Below, one piece after another: positions 1 through 8,647 of a stretch of 13,087 bases of DNA. Source of the DNA: an uncultured bacterium (GTDB lineage: Bacteria; Desulfobacterota; Desulfobulbia; Desulfobulbales; Desulfobulbaceae); NCBI GenBank assembly GCA_903842475.1, contig CAIMMA010000286.1:1-13087 (forward strand), given 5' to 3'. A model generated the notes under the pieces. The model searched no databases. It was not told the DNA's origin and worked only from the letters and a program-made list of their open reading frames with translations. The position numbers and the translations under genes are program-made. Every line of letters starts with the position of its first letter. Position 1 is the stretch's first letter.

Positions 1-1668
1 AAAGGGTATCGTCATGAAGCAACCGAAATGGGCGTCGGCTGCCTGGCCATGATCGAAGCAGCGGTCAGCGGCCTCTGCTACTCGCGCTCCGTCGCCGGCA
101 GCGGCGATACCCTTGATATCTTCTTTGCCGCTGGCAGCGCCCAAGGTATTGTCGACGGCATCCGCTCGACCCACCATTTTCTCCTCGAACGGACGCCGCC
201 CCACCGTCTGCTGCAACGGACCCTGTGCCCGGAAACCCCGGGAGCATTGCTGACCGAGCCCCGGGCGGTCGACCTGGCCGCCATGGCCATGGCGCTGGAA
301 AACCACTTCGGCGCCCCCCAGGATATCGAATGGTCGATTGATCCGGCCGGCGACCTCTACATCCTGCAGAGCCGACCGATCTCAATGACCGGGCAGGCGA
401 CGGCCTCTTCTTCCCTTCCGGCCCTTGAGGATGAGCGCATGCTGCTTCGCGGCGGGGTGACCGGCTGTGCCGGCGTCGGCAGCGGCCCGGTTTGGATCGT
501 GCGGACCACCGCCGAGATGCTCCAATGCCCTAAAAACGCGGTGCTGGTGGTCAAGCATCCCCTGCCGGAATGGGCACCGCTGCTCAAACGCGCCACGGCC
601 CTGATCGCCGAGACCGGCAGCGAGGCCGGTCACCTGGCGACCCTTTCCCGGGAATTCGGGCTGCCGTCCCTGCTCGCCCTGCCCCAGGCCATCGAAACCC
701 TGCACAACGGCGCCATGGTCACCGTCGACGCCGGCAACCGGGCGGTCTATCGGGGCCGCATCGAGGAACTCCTGCGGGAAACCAAACCCAAACCCAATCC
801 CATGGAGGGCAGCCCGGTCCAGAAGACCTTGCAGGCCGTGTTGGCGCATATCGCCCCCCTGCATCTCCTCGACCCGACGGCAGCGGACTTCCAACCGGCC
901 AACTGCCGGACCATGCACGACATCACCCGTTTCTGCCACGAACGCTCGGTCATCGAAATGTTCGCTTTCGGCGACCGCCACCACTTCGACCAAGGGGCGG
1001 CCAAACGGATCAGGGACAATACCGTAACGGAATGGTGGGTGATCAACCTCGAGGATGGCTTTCACCCCGACTCTATGCTCGATGGTCCTGAAATCACCAC
1101 CGCCGATATTATCAGCCGGCCCATGCTCGCCCTGTGGGAGGGCATGCATGCCCGGCCCTGGGAGGGTCCGCCCCCTGTCCCGCTGACCACCATGGCCACG
1201 TTCCTGGTCCAATCGGCGATACGCGCAGGTCTCGACCCCACCCTGTCTTCCCTTCCGGGGCAGAAGAATTATTTCCTTATTTCGAAAAATTATTGTAACC
1301 TCAGCGTGCGCCTCGGATATCACTATGCCATGATCGAGACCATGGTTGGCCGCCGTCCCATCGACCGCTACATCACCTTCCATTTCAAGGGAGGAGCGGC
1401 GGCGGACGGGCAGCGGATTCGCCGCATCGAACTGCTCGCCGATGTCCTGGCGAAATTTGATTTTCGAATCGACCTGATGGGCGATGGACTGACCGCACGC
1501 ATTGAGCACGGCACGGAAACGTTCCTCTACGATCGGTTGAAAATCCTGGGCTATCTCACCATCCACACCCGCCAGATCGACATGGCGCTGACCGATGCCC
1601 GGGCACAGCAGTTGTATAGCAAAACTTTCATTCAAGAGATCGAGGAAATGCTGAACCATGACCAGTGA
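1..1668 (+). CDS. PEP synthase / pyruvate phosphate dikinase-like protein, C-terminal part (5' truncated by window edge)
   Basis: The frame is open from base 1, so the gene starts upstream; the first ATG (28) lies inside conserved sequence and is not the start. The visible 555 residues begin in the end of the ATP-grasp nucleotide-binding domain, which closes with the family signature QDIEWSID...LYILQSRP (about residues 105-125). A swivelling phosphohistidine domain follows (about 145-255), with the motif ETGSEAGHLATLSREFG and the likely phospho-acceptor His211 of the visible part. The remaining ~290 residues do not look like the PEP/pyruvate TIM barrel of true PpsA or PpdK; I see no IGTNDL-type or catalytic-Cys motif. 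They end in a separate conserved-looking block around FHFKGGAAADGQ. The architecture, ATP-grasp plus mobile His domain plus a non-standard acceptor domain, resembles rifampin phosphotransferase more than PpsA, so the final phosphate acceptor is unknown. The stop overlaps the response-regulator start by 11 bp, implying translational coupling. Family membership is confident; the substrate is not. Confidence 0.88.
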   Translation, partial: KGYRHEATEMGVGCLAMIEAAVSGLCYSRSVAGSGDTLDIFFAAGSAQGIVDGIRSTHHFLLERTPPHRLLQRTLCPETPGALLTEPRAVDLAAMAMALENHFGAPQDIEWSIDPAGDLYILQSRPISMTGQATASSSLPALEDERMLLRGGVTGCAGVGSGPVWIVRTTAEMLQCPKNAVLVVKHPLPEWAPLLKRATALIAETGSEAGHLATLSREFGLPSLLALPQAIETLHNGAMVTVDAGNRAVYRGRIEELLRETKPKPNPMEGSPVQKTLQAVLAHIAPLHLLDPTAADFQPANCRTMHDITRFCHERSVIEMFAFGDRHHFDQGAAKRIRDNTVTEWWVINLEDGFHPDSMLDGPEITTADIISRPMLALWEGMHARPWEGPPPVPLTTMATFLVQSAIRAGLDPTLSSLPGQKNYFLISKNYCNLSVRLGYHYAMIETMVGRRPIDRYITFHFKGGAAADGQRIRRIELLADVLAKFDFRIDLMGDGLTARIEHGTETFLYDRLKILGYLTIHTRQIDMALTDARAQQLYSKTFIQEIEEMLNHDQ

Positions 1669-2086
1669 ACAAGCCTTCCAACTCGATGCAGCCCTCAAGA
1701 TTCATCTGCTGCTGGTGGACGACGAACCTGAATTCAAGGAGGTCATGCTCAAGCATCTGTCGCGCATGGGCATTCGTCTCAGTGTCGCCGAAGGCTGTGT
1801 CGAAGCCCTCGAATGTCTGGAGGCCCACCCCATTGACGTGGTGATCATGGATATGAACATGCCCGGAGTGGACGGCATTCAATGCCTGCGCAAGGTCAAA
1901 CAACGCTGGCCGCTGACCGAGGTCATCATTCTCACCGGGCATGCCTCGGTGAAATCGGGGATCGAAGGTATGCAAAGCGGGGCCTTTGACTATTGCCTCA
2001 AGCCCATCGATGTCCGGGAGTTGATTGAAAAGGTCGAACTGGCCGCCCAGAAGGCCCTGATCAACCAGGCTGACGCCCGGGCCTGA
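1658..2086 (+). CDS. Single-domain response regulator (CheY-like receiver)
   Basis: This 142-residue protein is a receiver domain with short tails and no output domain. All key residues are visible: acidic pair Asp21-Asp22 (LLVDDEPEF), phospho-acceptor Asp65 in VVIMDMNMPGVDG, Thr93 in ILTGHAS, and Lys115 in CLKPID. ATG 1658 is chosen because it precedes the domain by about 15 residues; a GAGG at 1642-1645 lies 12 nt upstream inside the preceding gene. The 11-bp overlap with the PEP-synthase-like gene argues that the two are made together. With no DNA-binding domain it probably acts by protein-protein contact or as a phosphorelay intermediate. The partner histidine kinase is not in the window. 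The receiver call is firm; the link to the upstream dikinase-like protein is inferred from gene order. Confidence 0.95.
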   Translation: MTSEQAFQLDAALKIHLLLVDDEPEFKEVMLKHLSRMGIRLSVAEGCVEALECLEAHPIDVVIMDMNMPGVDGIQCLRKVKQRWPLTEVIILTGHASVKSGIEGMQSGAFDYCLKPIDVRELIEKVELAAQKALINQADARA

Positions 2087-2131
2087 CCCGTGGGCGCCGA
2101 TACCCCCATTCACCCTAACCAAAAACACGCC

Positions 2132-2461
2132 ATGCACCGCATCCACCCACCCCTGCGAACCCTGATTTTTTGCTTTTGTCTCCTTTTCCTGGCCGGTTGC
2201 GTCAGTGCCGGCAAGGACTTCAATGTCCACATGGTGCCGCAGATCAAGCTCCACCAGACCACCCGCGCCCAGATCGAACAGATGTTCGGCCCGCCCTGGC
2301 GCACCGGGGTCGAGGACGGCAAGCAGACCTGGAGTTACGGCTCCTATAAATACGGCATGAACGACACCCAAAGCCGAGACCTGGTGGTCCGTTTCGATGG
2401 CAACGGCACCGTGGTCTCCTACACCTTCAACTCCAGCTACCCCGAAGATAAGCAGTTGTAA
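2132..2461 (+). CDS. Small outer-membrane-type lipoprotein with SmpA/OmlA (BamE-like) domain
   Basis: From ATG 2132 the product is 109 residues. It has an N-terminal basic stretch (HRIHPPLR), a hydrophobic core, and the lipobox LAGC with lipidated Cys23, so it is predicted to be exported and processed by signal peptidase II. The mature part has the SmpA/OmlA pattern TTRAQIEQMFGPPWRT followed by W-S-Y-G and a closing strand with V-V-S-Y, as in BamE-like proteins. The frame is also open from a GTG at 2090, but that would put 14 polar residues before the signal peptide, so 2132 is preferred although it lacks a strong Shine-Dalgarno. It sits 45 bp after the response regulator and may be co-transcribed. 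A true BamE role in beta-barrel assembly is not demonstrated; many proteobacterial lipoproteins share this fold. Confidence 0.85.
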   Translation: MHRIHPPLRTLIFCFCLLFLAGCVSAGKDFNVHMVPQIKLHQTTRAQIEQMFGPPWRTGVEDGKQTWSYGSYKYGMNDTQSRDLVVRFDGNGTVVSYTFNSSYPEDKQL

Positions 2462-2491
2462 CGCAAAGATTCGATCGGCTGAAAACCTGGG

Positions 2492-2527
2492 GGCAGCGAA
2501 CCGTTCCCCCCGCGAGGCGCCGCTGCC
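2492..2527 (+). promoter_or_regulatory. Hairpin abutting the putA start codon, Shine-Dalgarno in its loop
   Basis: GGCAGCG (2492-2498) is perfectly complementary to CGCTGCC (2521-2527), which ends at the base before ATG 2528. The 22-nt loop contains the Shine-Dalgarno-like GAGG (2514-2517). A second pairing, GGGGG (2489-2493) with CCCCC (2506-2510), shares bases with the first arm, so the two folds exclude each other. This could modulate ribosome access to putA. It is a structural prediction by eye only. Confidence 0.35.
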
Positions 2528-5500
2528 ATGCATTCATCGCCGCAAGCCCTGATCGATGCCGCCGTCGTGCTGGCCGAACAATGGCAGCACCGGGCCAACC
2601 AGCTGCGCACCGCCGAAGAGCTGCGCCTCCAGCAGCAGCTCCAGCGACTCCTCACACATCCCCGTGACAAGGTCCTGCTCAGCCGGATCATCGATCTGAG
2701 TTTCCGTTCCAGCAACCCCGGGCGGGTGGCGGATCAACTCGCCAGCCTGCTACGCGACCACGGAATGTCGGCATTTCTCAATCGGCTGGAACGCCTGGCC
2801 CTTCGGCTGTTCCTCGCTGCGGGCCGACATTGCGGCGCCCTGGCCGTCCCCCGGCTAATCGAACAGCTGCGGGCCCGCTGCCGCCATGTGATCATCCCCG
2901 GCGAACCCTCGCCCCTGCGGGAACATCTCCGCAGGCGACGCGCCCAGGGGGTGCGCATCAACCTCAATCACCTGGGCGAAACGGTGCTGGGCGAACAGGA
3001 GGCGGCCCATCGTCTGGCCACCTATCTCAAGGACATGGAAGATCCGGCGATCGAATACATCTCGATCAAGATTTCCACCCTGTACTCCCAGATCAGCTCG
3101 CTCGCCTTCGAAGAGACCGTCGCCACCGTCAAAGAACGTCTCGCCACCCTCTACCGGGCTGCCAAACACCATCAATACTCCCGGCCCGACGGGACCCGCG
3201 CCGCCAAATTCGTCAACCTCGACATGGAGGAATACCGGGATCTGGCCCTCACCACCCGGGTGTTCATCGCCACCCTTGAGGAGGAGGAGTTTTTCGATTT
3301 CTCGGCGGGCATGGTGCTCCAGGCCTATCTGCCCGACAGTTTCGCCATCCAGCAGCAGCTGACCGGGTGGGCCCGGGAACGGGTGGCACGCGGCGGGGCG
3401 CCGATCAAACTGCGGATCGTCAAGGGCGCCAACCTGGAGATGGAGCGACTCGAAGCGGCCCTGCACAACTGGCCGCTGGCCACCTACGACCAAAAATCGG
3501 CGGTGGACGCCAACTACCAGCGGATGGTGCGCTTCGGCATGTAGTCGGACAACATCGTCGCCGTCCAGCTGGGCATCGCCTCCCACAACCTTTTCGACCT
3601 TGCCTATGCGGCCACGCTGGCCCAAACGGCGGGGGTCGGCCCGTTCTTCTGTTTCGAGATGCTCGAGGGCATGGCCGACCCGGTCCGCCGCGCCCTCCAG
3701 GAAAGCTCGGGCAAGGTGCTGCTCTACGCCCCGGTGGCGGGTAAGGACGAATTCATCAACGCCATCGGCTACCTGATCCGCCGCCTCGACGAAAACACCG
3801 GCCCGGAAAACTTTCTCCGCTATGCGCCCAATCTTCAGGTCAACTCCCGCGAATGGACCCTGCTCAAAGAACAGTTTCTCCATGCCTGCGACCTGCAGGA
3901 AACCGTATCCGCCACCCCCAACCGCATCCAGGACCGAACCGCCGAAACCTGGCCATCGAGGGCCGCGGTCTCACCCCGCAGCCGCTTTGTCAACGAACCG
4001 GACACCGACTGGTCGCTGGCCGCCAACCGGCGCTGGGCACTCGCCATCCGCGACCGCTGGCGGAAGGCGCCTGGATGCCCACCGCTGGAGATCCCGCTGG
4101 TGATCGCCGGCGAGCAGTTCTTTGCCGACCGGGAAACGCGCACCTGTACCGATCCCAGCCAGCCGGAACTCCTGCTCGGCCGCGTCGCCCTGGCCACGGT
4201 CGAAGACGGCCGACGCGCCCTCCGGACAGCTGCCGACGATCCCGACGGCTGGCGCACCTTAGATCCCCACACGCGACAGGCATTGCTCGCCCGGGCGGCG
4301 ATGGAGCTGCGCCGTTGCCGCGGCGACCTGATCGGCGCGGCCTGTGCCGAGACCGGCAAAATCTTTGCCGAGGCCGATGCCGAGGTGTCCGAGGCCATCG
4401 ATTTCACTGAGTTCTATCCCTCTTCGGTGGAGCTGCTGCATCGACAGACCCGTCTCCAACTTTCCGGTCGAGGGGTGGTGCTGGTGATCGCCCCCTGGAA
4501 TTTCCCCATCGCCATCCCCTGCGGCGGCATCAGCGCAGCACTCGCCGCCGGCAACACCGTGCTGTTCAAGCCCAGCTCGGAGGCCGTGCTCACCGGCTGG
4601 AAGCTCTGCCAATGCTTCTGGCGGGCCGGGATCTCGCAACAGGTGCTCCAGTTCCTGCCCTGCGCCGGCGCAACGGTCGGCCCGGAACTCACCGCCAGCC
4701 CCCTGGTGGATGCGATCATCCTCACCGGCGGCACCGAAACCGGGATGTCCCTCCTCGCCCGGACTCCGGGCGTCGCGCTGGCGGCGGAAACCGGCGGCAA
4801 GAACGGCACCATCGTCACCGACATGGCCGACCGCGACCAGGCGATCAAGCACGTCCTCCACTCGGCCTTAAGCAACTCCGGCCAGAAGTGCAGCGCCACC
4901 TCGCTGCTCATCCTGGAACAATCACTCTATGACGATCCCCATTTCCGCAGACAGTTGGTCGATGCGGCCGCAAGCCTCAAGGTCGGCTCGGCCTGGCAGT
5001 TCGACACCAGGGTGGGCCCCTTGATCCGGCCGCCCGCAGGCCCGCTGCTCCGCGCCCTCACCACCCTGGAACCCGGCGAGGAGTGGGCCCTGCAACCGGT
5101 CATGCAGGGAGACAATCCCCGACTCTGGTCGCCGGGGATCAAATACGGCGTACAGCAGGGCAGTTTCACCCACCGCACCGAATTTTTCGGCCCCCTGCTC
5201 GGGGTAATGCGCGCCGACAGCCTGGAATCGGCTATCGAGCTGGTCAATGGGACCGGCTACGGCCTGACCAGCGGCCTGGAAAGCCTGGATAAGCGAGAGC
5301 AGACCCGCTGGCAGCAACAGGTGCACGCCGGCAACCTCTACATCAATCGCCCCACCACCGGCGCCCTGGTCCTGCGCCAGCCCTTTGGCGGCTTGGGCAA
5401 ATCGTCGCTGGGTCCCGGACTCAAGGCCGGCGGCCCCGACTATGTCGCCGGGTTGATGCGGTTTACCGAAACCGTCCACCCGCAGGTGGAAGTGCTCACC

Positions 5501-6121
5501 ACCGACCACCGCTGGCTGCAGCTGGCCGAGGAATGGCGCCGACTGCTCCACTGGGGCCAATGGCCGGAGCTCCGCCTAGATCTCGACCAGACCGCCAGCG
5601 CCATCGCCAGCTACCTGCACCAAATGGAGGTCCGCTTTGGCCGGGAACAGGATTTCTTCCATCTCCGTGGCCAGGACAACTTCCTGCGCTACCGGCCGAT
5701 CGAGCTCCTGGTCATCCGGGTCCATGCCGATGACAGCCTCTTTGCCACCCTGGCCAGGGTGGCCGCGGCCGTCATCGCCGGGTGCCGCACGGAACTCAGC
5801 CTGCCGCCGGAGCTGACCAGCCCGGTCACCGGGTTTCTCGACAGCGCCCACGGCCGCCGTTTCCTCCAAGGCATCTCCTTGCGGCAGCAAAGCGACGAGG
5901 AACTGGCGGCACGGTTACCGAACATCGGCCGCCTGCGCTACGCTGCCCCCGACCGGGTCCCCCCCCTGATCGCCGCCGCGGCCGCCCGAACTGGGATCCA
6001 TATCGCCCGGGCGCCGGTCGTCATGGAAGGGAGGATCGAACTGCTGCACTATTTCCGGCAGCAGTCCCTCTGCCACAACTACCACCGCTACGGCAACCTC
6101 GGCGAACGATCCCTGGACTGA
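2528..6121 (+). CDS. putA: Bifunctional proline dehydrogenase / L-glutamate gamma-semialdehyde dehydrogenase (PutA-type), interrupted by an in-frame amber codon
   Basis: The full frame is 1197 codons. It converts proline to P5C (FAD) and P5C/glutamate semialdehyde to glutamate (NAD). There is no N-terminal ribbon-helix-helix domain, so it should not self-repress like enterobacterial PutA. Proline dehydrogenase spans about residues 90-460: barrel motif YISIKIS, VDANYQRMV, GIASHNLFDLAYA, FEMLEGM, and the substrate-binding pair Arg418-Arg419 with Glu422 in YLIRRLDEN. The aldehyde dehydrogenase spans about 530-985: APWNFP, Glu754 in AETGGKN, catalytic Cys788 in SGQKCSA, and FGPLLGV. A further ~210-residue C-terminal domain resembles that of long PutA proteins. 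Codon 339 (3542-3544) is TAG. Frame and homology run unbroken across it, so this is one gene with either a nonsense change or a translated amber. If terminated, a 338-aa product lacks Arg418-Arg419 and is dead as a proline dehydrogenase; reinitiation at ATG 3659 would give 820 aa with an intact aldehyde dehydrogenase. GAGG lies 10 nt before ATG 2528. Confidence 0.9.
3542..3544 (+). other. In-frame amber (TAG) codon within putA
   Basis: The context reads RMVRFGM-TAG-SDNIVAVQLGIASHNLFD. The upstream frame (2528-3541) and the downstream frame (3545-6121) are the same, and PutA homology resumes at the next codon, so no indel is needed. The position corresponds to a loop before the AVxxGxASHNLFD strand, which I recall as variable between PutA homologues. 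A single C-to-T change from CAG (Gln) would produce it. Alternatives are pyrrolysine insertion, general amber suppression, or a base-calling error. Confidence 0.9.
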
Positions 6122-6127
6122 CCTGCC

Positions 6128-7057
6128 ATGCCCAGACAAACCCAGGCCGCTCTACTCACCCTCCTGGTCGTACTCTTCTGGAGCACGGCCGCCACCGCTT
6201 TCAAAATCGGACTACGCCTGGTCACCCCGTATACCCTGCTCTTGTATTCGGTGGCAATCTCCACCCTGGTCCTGTTGCTCATCCTCATCCTCCAGGGCAA
6301 GCTGGCCGCCCTGCGGCGCACCCCGGCCCAGGTACTCGTTCGGGCAGCTCTGCTCGGCATCCTCAATCCCTGGCTCTACTACCTGGTCCTGTTCAAGGCC
6401 TACAGCCTGCTGCCCGGCCAGATCGCCATGTCGCTCAACTACGGCTGGCCCCTGGTGCTCACCCTGCTGTCGGTGCCAATCCTGGGGCAGACGCTTGCCA
6501 AGACGCAGGTGGCGGCGGTGGCGGTCAGCTTTTTCGGCGCCATTCTGATCGCCACCCAGGGGCAATACACCGGCTTCGGCGAGCTCAGCCGCCTGGGCCT
6601 GCTCCTGGCCGGGGGGTCCACCCTCATCTGGGCCACCTTCTGGCTCTTCAACGCACAAGATGGCCTGGACCCGGTGATCAAACTCCTGGTCGGCTTCAGC
6701 GCCGGGCTCGGCCTCGCCTTGCTCGCCAGCCCGTGGTTCGGCGGCCTCGTCCTGCCGCCGCCCCAGGCCTGGCTGCCCCTGATCTACATCGGCCTGTTCG
6801 AGATGGGCATCACCTTTGTCCTTTGGCTCACCGCCCTGCAGTTATCCGCCACCGCCGCCCGGATCGGCAACCTCGTCTATGTCACCCCCTTCCTTTCGCT
6901 CCTTTTCCTCCGCCTGGTGCTCGGCGAACCGATCCATGGAGCCACCTGCATCGGGCTGGCCCTGATCGTCGGCTCCATCCTCAGCCAGCAATGGCAGACC
7001 AGGTGCGCTGACAAAAAAAATCCCCCTCCGCCGCATTCGGCAAAGGGGGATACATGA
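6128..7057 (+). CDS. EamA/DMT-superfamily (RhaT-like) transporter
   Basis: The 309-residue, strongly hydrophobic protein is the usual size for a ten-helix EamA transporter with two tandem five-helix repeats. The first repeat starts LVVLFWSTAATAFKIGL, the second around LLLAGGSTLIWATFWLF, and the last helices contain PFLSLLFLRLVLGEP, the classical EamA end motif. It is an inner-membrane permease, and many relatives export amino acids or metabolites; the substrate cannot be read from the sequence. It starts 6 nt after the putA stop without a clear Shine-Dalgarno, which suggests translational coupling and perhaps a role in moving amino acids linked to proline degradation (inference). The last ~16 residues (ADKKNPPPPHSAKGDT) are hydrophilic, atypical, and encoded by the ilvC transcription terminator of the opposite strand. 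They are probably a non-essential tail. Confidence 0.9.
   Translation: MPRQTQAALLTLLVVLFWSTAATAFKIGLRLVTPYTLLLYSVAISTLVLLLILILQGKLAALRRTPAQVLVRAALLGILNPWLYYLVLFKAYSLLPGQIAMSLNYGWPLVLTLLSVPILGQTLAKTQVAAVAVSFFGAILIATQGQYTGFGELSRLGLLLAGGSTLIWATFWLFNAQDGLDPVIKLLVGFSAGLGLALLASPWFGGLVLPPPQAWLPLIYIGLFEMGITFVLWLTALQLSATAARIGNLVYVTPFLSLLFLRLVLGEPIHGATCIGLALIVGSILSQQWQTRCADKKNPPPPHSAKGDT
7013..7050 (-). terminator. Intrinsic terminator of ilvC
   Basis: On the minus strand a G+C-rich stem-loop is followed by eight T. On the plus strand this reads A8 (7013-7020), TCCCCCT (7021-7027), an inner GCCG/CGGC pair (7030-7033 with 7038-7041) around CATT, and AGGGGGA (7044-7050). It lies 46 bp past the ilvC stop and wholly inside the 3' coding end of the convergent EamA gene. 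The U-tract occurs only in the ilvC direction, so it should not terminate the putA-EamA transcript efficiently. Confidence 0.85.
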
Positions 7058-7096
7058 CGCCGGTGCGAAAACCGGCGAATCAGGTCACCAATTCGA

Positions 7097-8569
7097 TCAG
7101 ATAATCGGCTTCATGGCGCTCATATAGGAACGGAGTTCCTCGCCGACCTGTTCAACCACGGTGTAGCGAATGGCCGCATTGATCCCGATCAGTTCAATGT
7201 TATCGACCGCGTTGTCCTTGACCACCAACCCCTTGCCGATCACATCGGTATCGATCTCCTCCATGAACTCGGCCAGCATCGGCACCGCCTTGTGGGCGAA
7301 GAGGTAGCAGCCGTACTCGGCGGTATCGGAGATGACCACGTTCATTTCATACAGCTTCTTGCGGGCGATGGTGTTGGCGATCAGCGGCACCTCGTGCAGG
7401 CTCTCGTAGTAGGCGGATTCCTCCTTGATCCCGGCGGAGACCATGGTATCGAAGGCCAGTTCCACGCCGGCCTTGACCATGGCGATCATCAGGATACCGT
7501 GGTCGAAGAACTCCTGCTCCGGGATCTCGGCGGTGATGGACACCGCCTTTTCAAAGGCGCTCTGGGCGGTCTGCGCCCGCCAGGTGAGCAGGTTTTTATC
7601 GTCGTTGTCCCAATCCTCCATCATGGTGCGGGAGAAATCGCCGCTCATGATGTCGTCCATATGCTTTTCAAACAGCGGGGTGAGGATTTCCTTGATCTCC
7701 TCGGCCAGTTGAAAAGCACAGATCTTGGCCGGGTTGGCAAGCCGATCCATCATGTTGGTGATGCCGCCGTGCTTAAGGGCCTCGGTGACGGTCTCCCAGC
7801 CGTACTGGATCAGTTTGGAAGCGTAGCCGGACTCGATGCCCTGTTGGATCATCTTGTCATAGCACAGCAGCGACCCGGCCTGGAGCATGCCGCAGAGGAT
7901 GGTCTGCTCGCCCATGAGATCGGATTTGACCTCGGCGACAAAGGATGACTGGAGCACACCGGCCCGGTGGGCGCCGGTGCCGCAGGCGTAGGCCTTGGCG
8001 ATATCCCAGCCCTCTTCTTTCGGATCGTTCTCCCGATGGACGGCGATCAGGGTCGGCACGCCGAAACCGCGCTTGTACTCTTCGCGCACCTCGGTGCCGG
8101 GGGATTTGGGGGCAACCATGATCACGGTCAGGTCCGGACGAATCTGCATACCCTCTTCGACGATATTGAAGCCGTGGGAATAGCTGAGGCAGGCCCCTTG
8201 CTTCATCAGCGGCATGATCGCGGCCACCACCTTGGAGTGCTGCTTGTCCGGGGTGAGGTTGATCACCAGATCAGCGGTGGGGATCAGCTGCTGGTAGTTG
8301 CCGACGGTGAAGCCGTTGGTGGTGGCGTTTTTCCAGGATTGACGCTGCGAGGCAATGGCTTCGTCCCGGAGGGCATAGGAAATATCCAGCCCGGAATCGC
8401 GGAGATTGAGCCCCTGGTGCAGCCCTTGCGCGCCGCAGCCGACAATAACGATTTTCTTGCCCTTAAGTTTGTCGACGCCGTCGAATTCCGAGATGTCCAT
8501 GAATCGGCATTTGCCCAGCTCTTCCAGCTGCAGGCGCAGCGGCAAGGTGTTGAAATAATTCTGTCCCAT
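7097..8569 (-). CDS. ilvC: Ketol-acid reductoisomerase (NADP+), class II long form
   Basis: The 490-residue product matches the E. coli-type long KARI (about 491). It converts acetolactate or acetohydroxybutyrate to the dihydroxy acids of valine, leucine and isoleucine synthesis, with Mg2+ and NADPH, in the cytoplasm. The Rossmann motif GCGAQG is at residues 44-49. Arg68, Arg76 and Ser78, the NADPH-phosphate contacts, are all present, so NADPH rather than NADH is expected. His132 (YSHGFNI) and the metal ligands Asp217 and Glu221 (SDLMGEQ) are conserved at E. coli numbering. Two tandem C-terminal knotted domains account for the long form. ATG 8569 is chosen over the longer open frame from 8632 because the family starts M-[GA]-x-NYFNTL and AGAGAGGA lies just upstream. 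The gene is monocistronic, with its own terminator, divergent from ilvY and presumably activated by it. Confidence 0.98.
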   Translation of the reverse strand: MGQNYFNTLPLRLQLEELGKCRFMDISEFDGVDKLKGKKIVIVGCGAQGLHQGLNLRDSGLDISYALRDEAIASQRQSWKNATTNGFTVGNYQQLIPTADLVINLTPDKQHSKVVAAIMPLMKQGACLSYSHGFNIVEEGMQIRPDLTVIMVAPKSPGTEVREEYKRGFGVPTLIAVHRENDPKEEGWDIAKAYACGTGAHRAGVLQSSFVAEVKSDLMGEQTILCGMLQAGSLLCYDKMIQQGIESGYASKLIQYGWETVTEALKHGGITNMMDRLANPAKICAFQLAEEIKEILTPLFEKHMDDIMSGDFSRTMMEDWDNDDKNLLTWRAQTAQSAFEKAVSITAEIPEQEFFDHGILMIAMVKAGVELAFDTMVSAGIKEESAYYESLHEVPLIANTIARKKLYEMNVVISDTAEYGCYLFAHKAVPMLAEFMEEIDTDVIGKGLVVKDNAVDNIELIGINAAIRYTVVEQVGEELRSYMSAMKPII

Positions 8570-8647
8570 CGTGTCGTTCCTCTCTGTGTATTTTTTTTGG
8601 TGGTGCGTTTTCAGGTCATGCAGGTGGACCAAAGAACATGTTGTCCA

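Noticed and set aside
382..1698. Long antisense open frame (438 codons, -) opposite the PEP-synthase-like gene
   Set aside because: It has no recognisable motifs; it is a typical G+C-rich shadow of a well-supported gene on +.
1628..2533. 301-codon open frame on - opposite the receiver and lipoprotein genes
   Set aside because: It lies opposite two clear coding regions and its product (HDHHVNGVGLQ and similar) has a shadow composition.
2855..3883. 342-codon open frame on - spanning the putA amber
   Set aside because: I considered whether the real gene is antisense here. The + frame carries unmistakable proline dehydrogenase motifs on both sides of the TAG, and the - product resembles nothing.
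5782..7011. 409-codon + frame overlapping the putA end and the EamA gene
   Set aside because: It is extremely rich in Pro, Arg and His with no domain; it is an out-of-frame reading of putA and EamA.
8570..8632. 21-codon extension of ilvC
   Set aside because: Family N-termini start at MGQNYFNTL, and the ribosome-binding site AGAGAGGA lies just before 8569.
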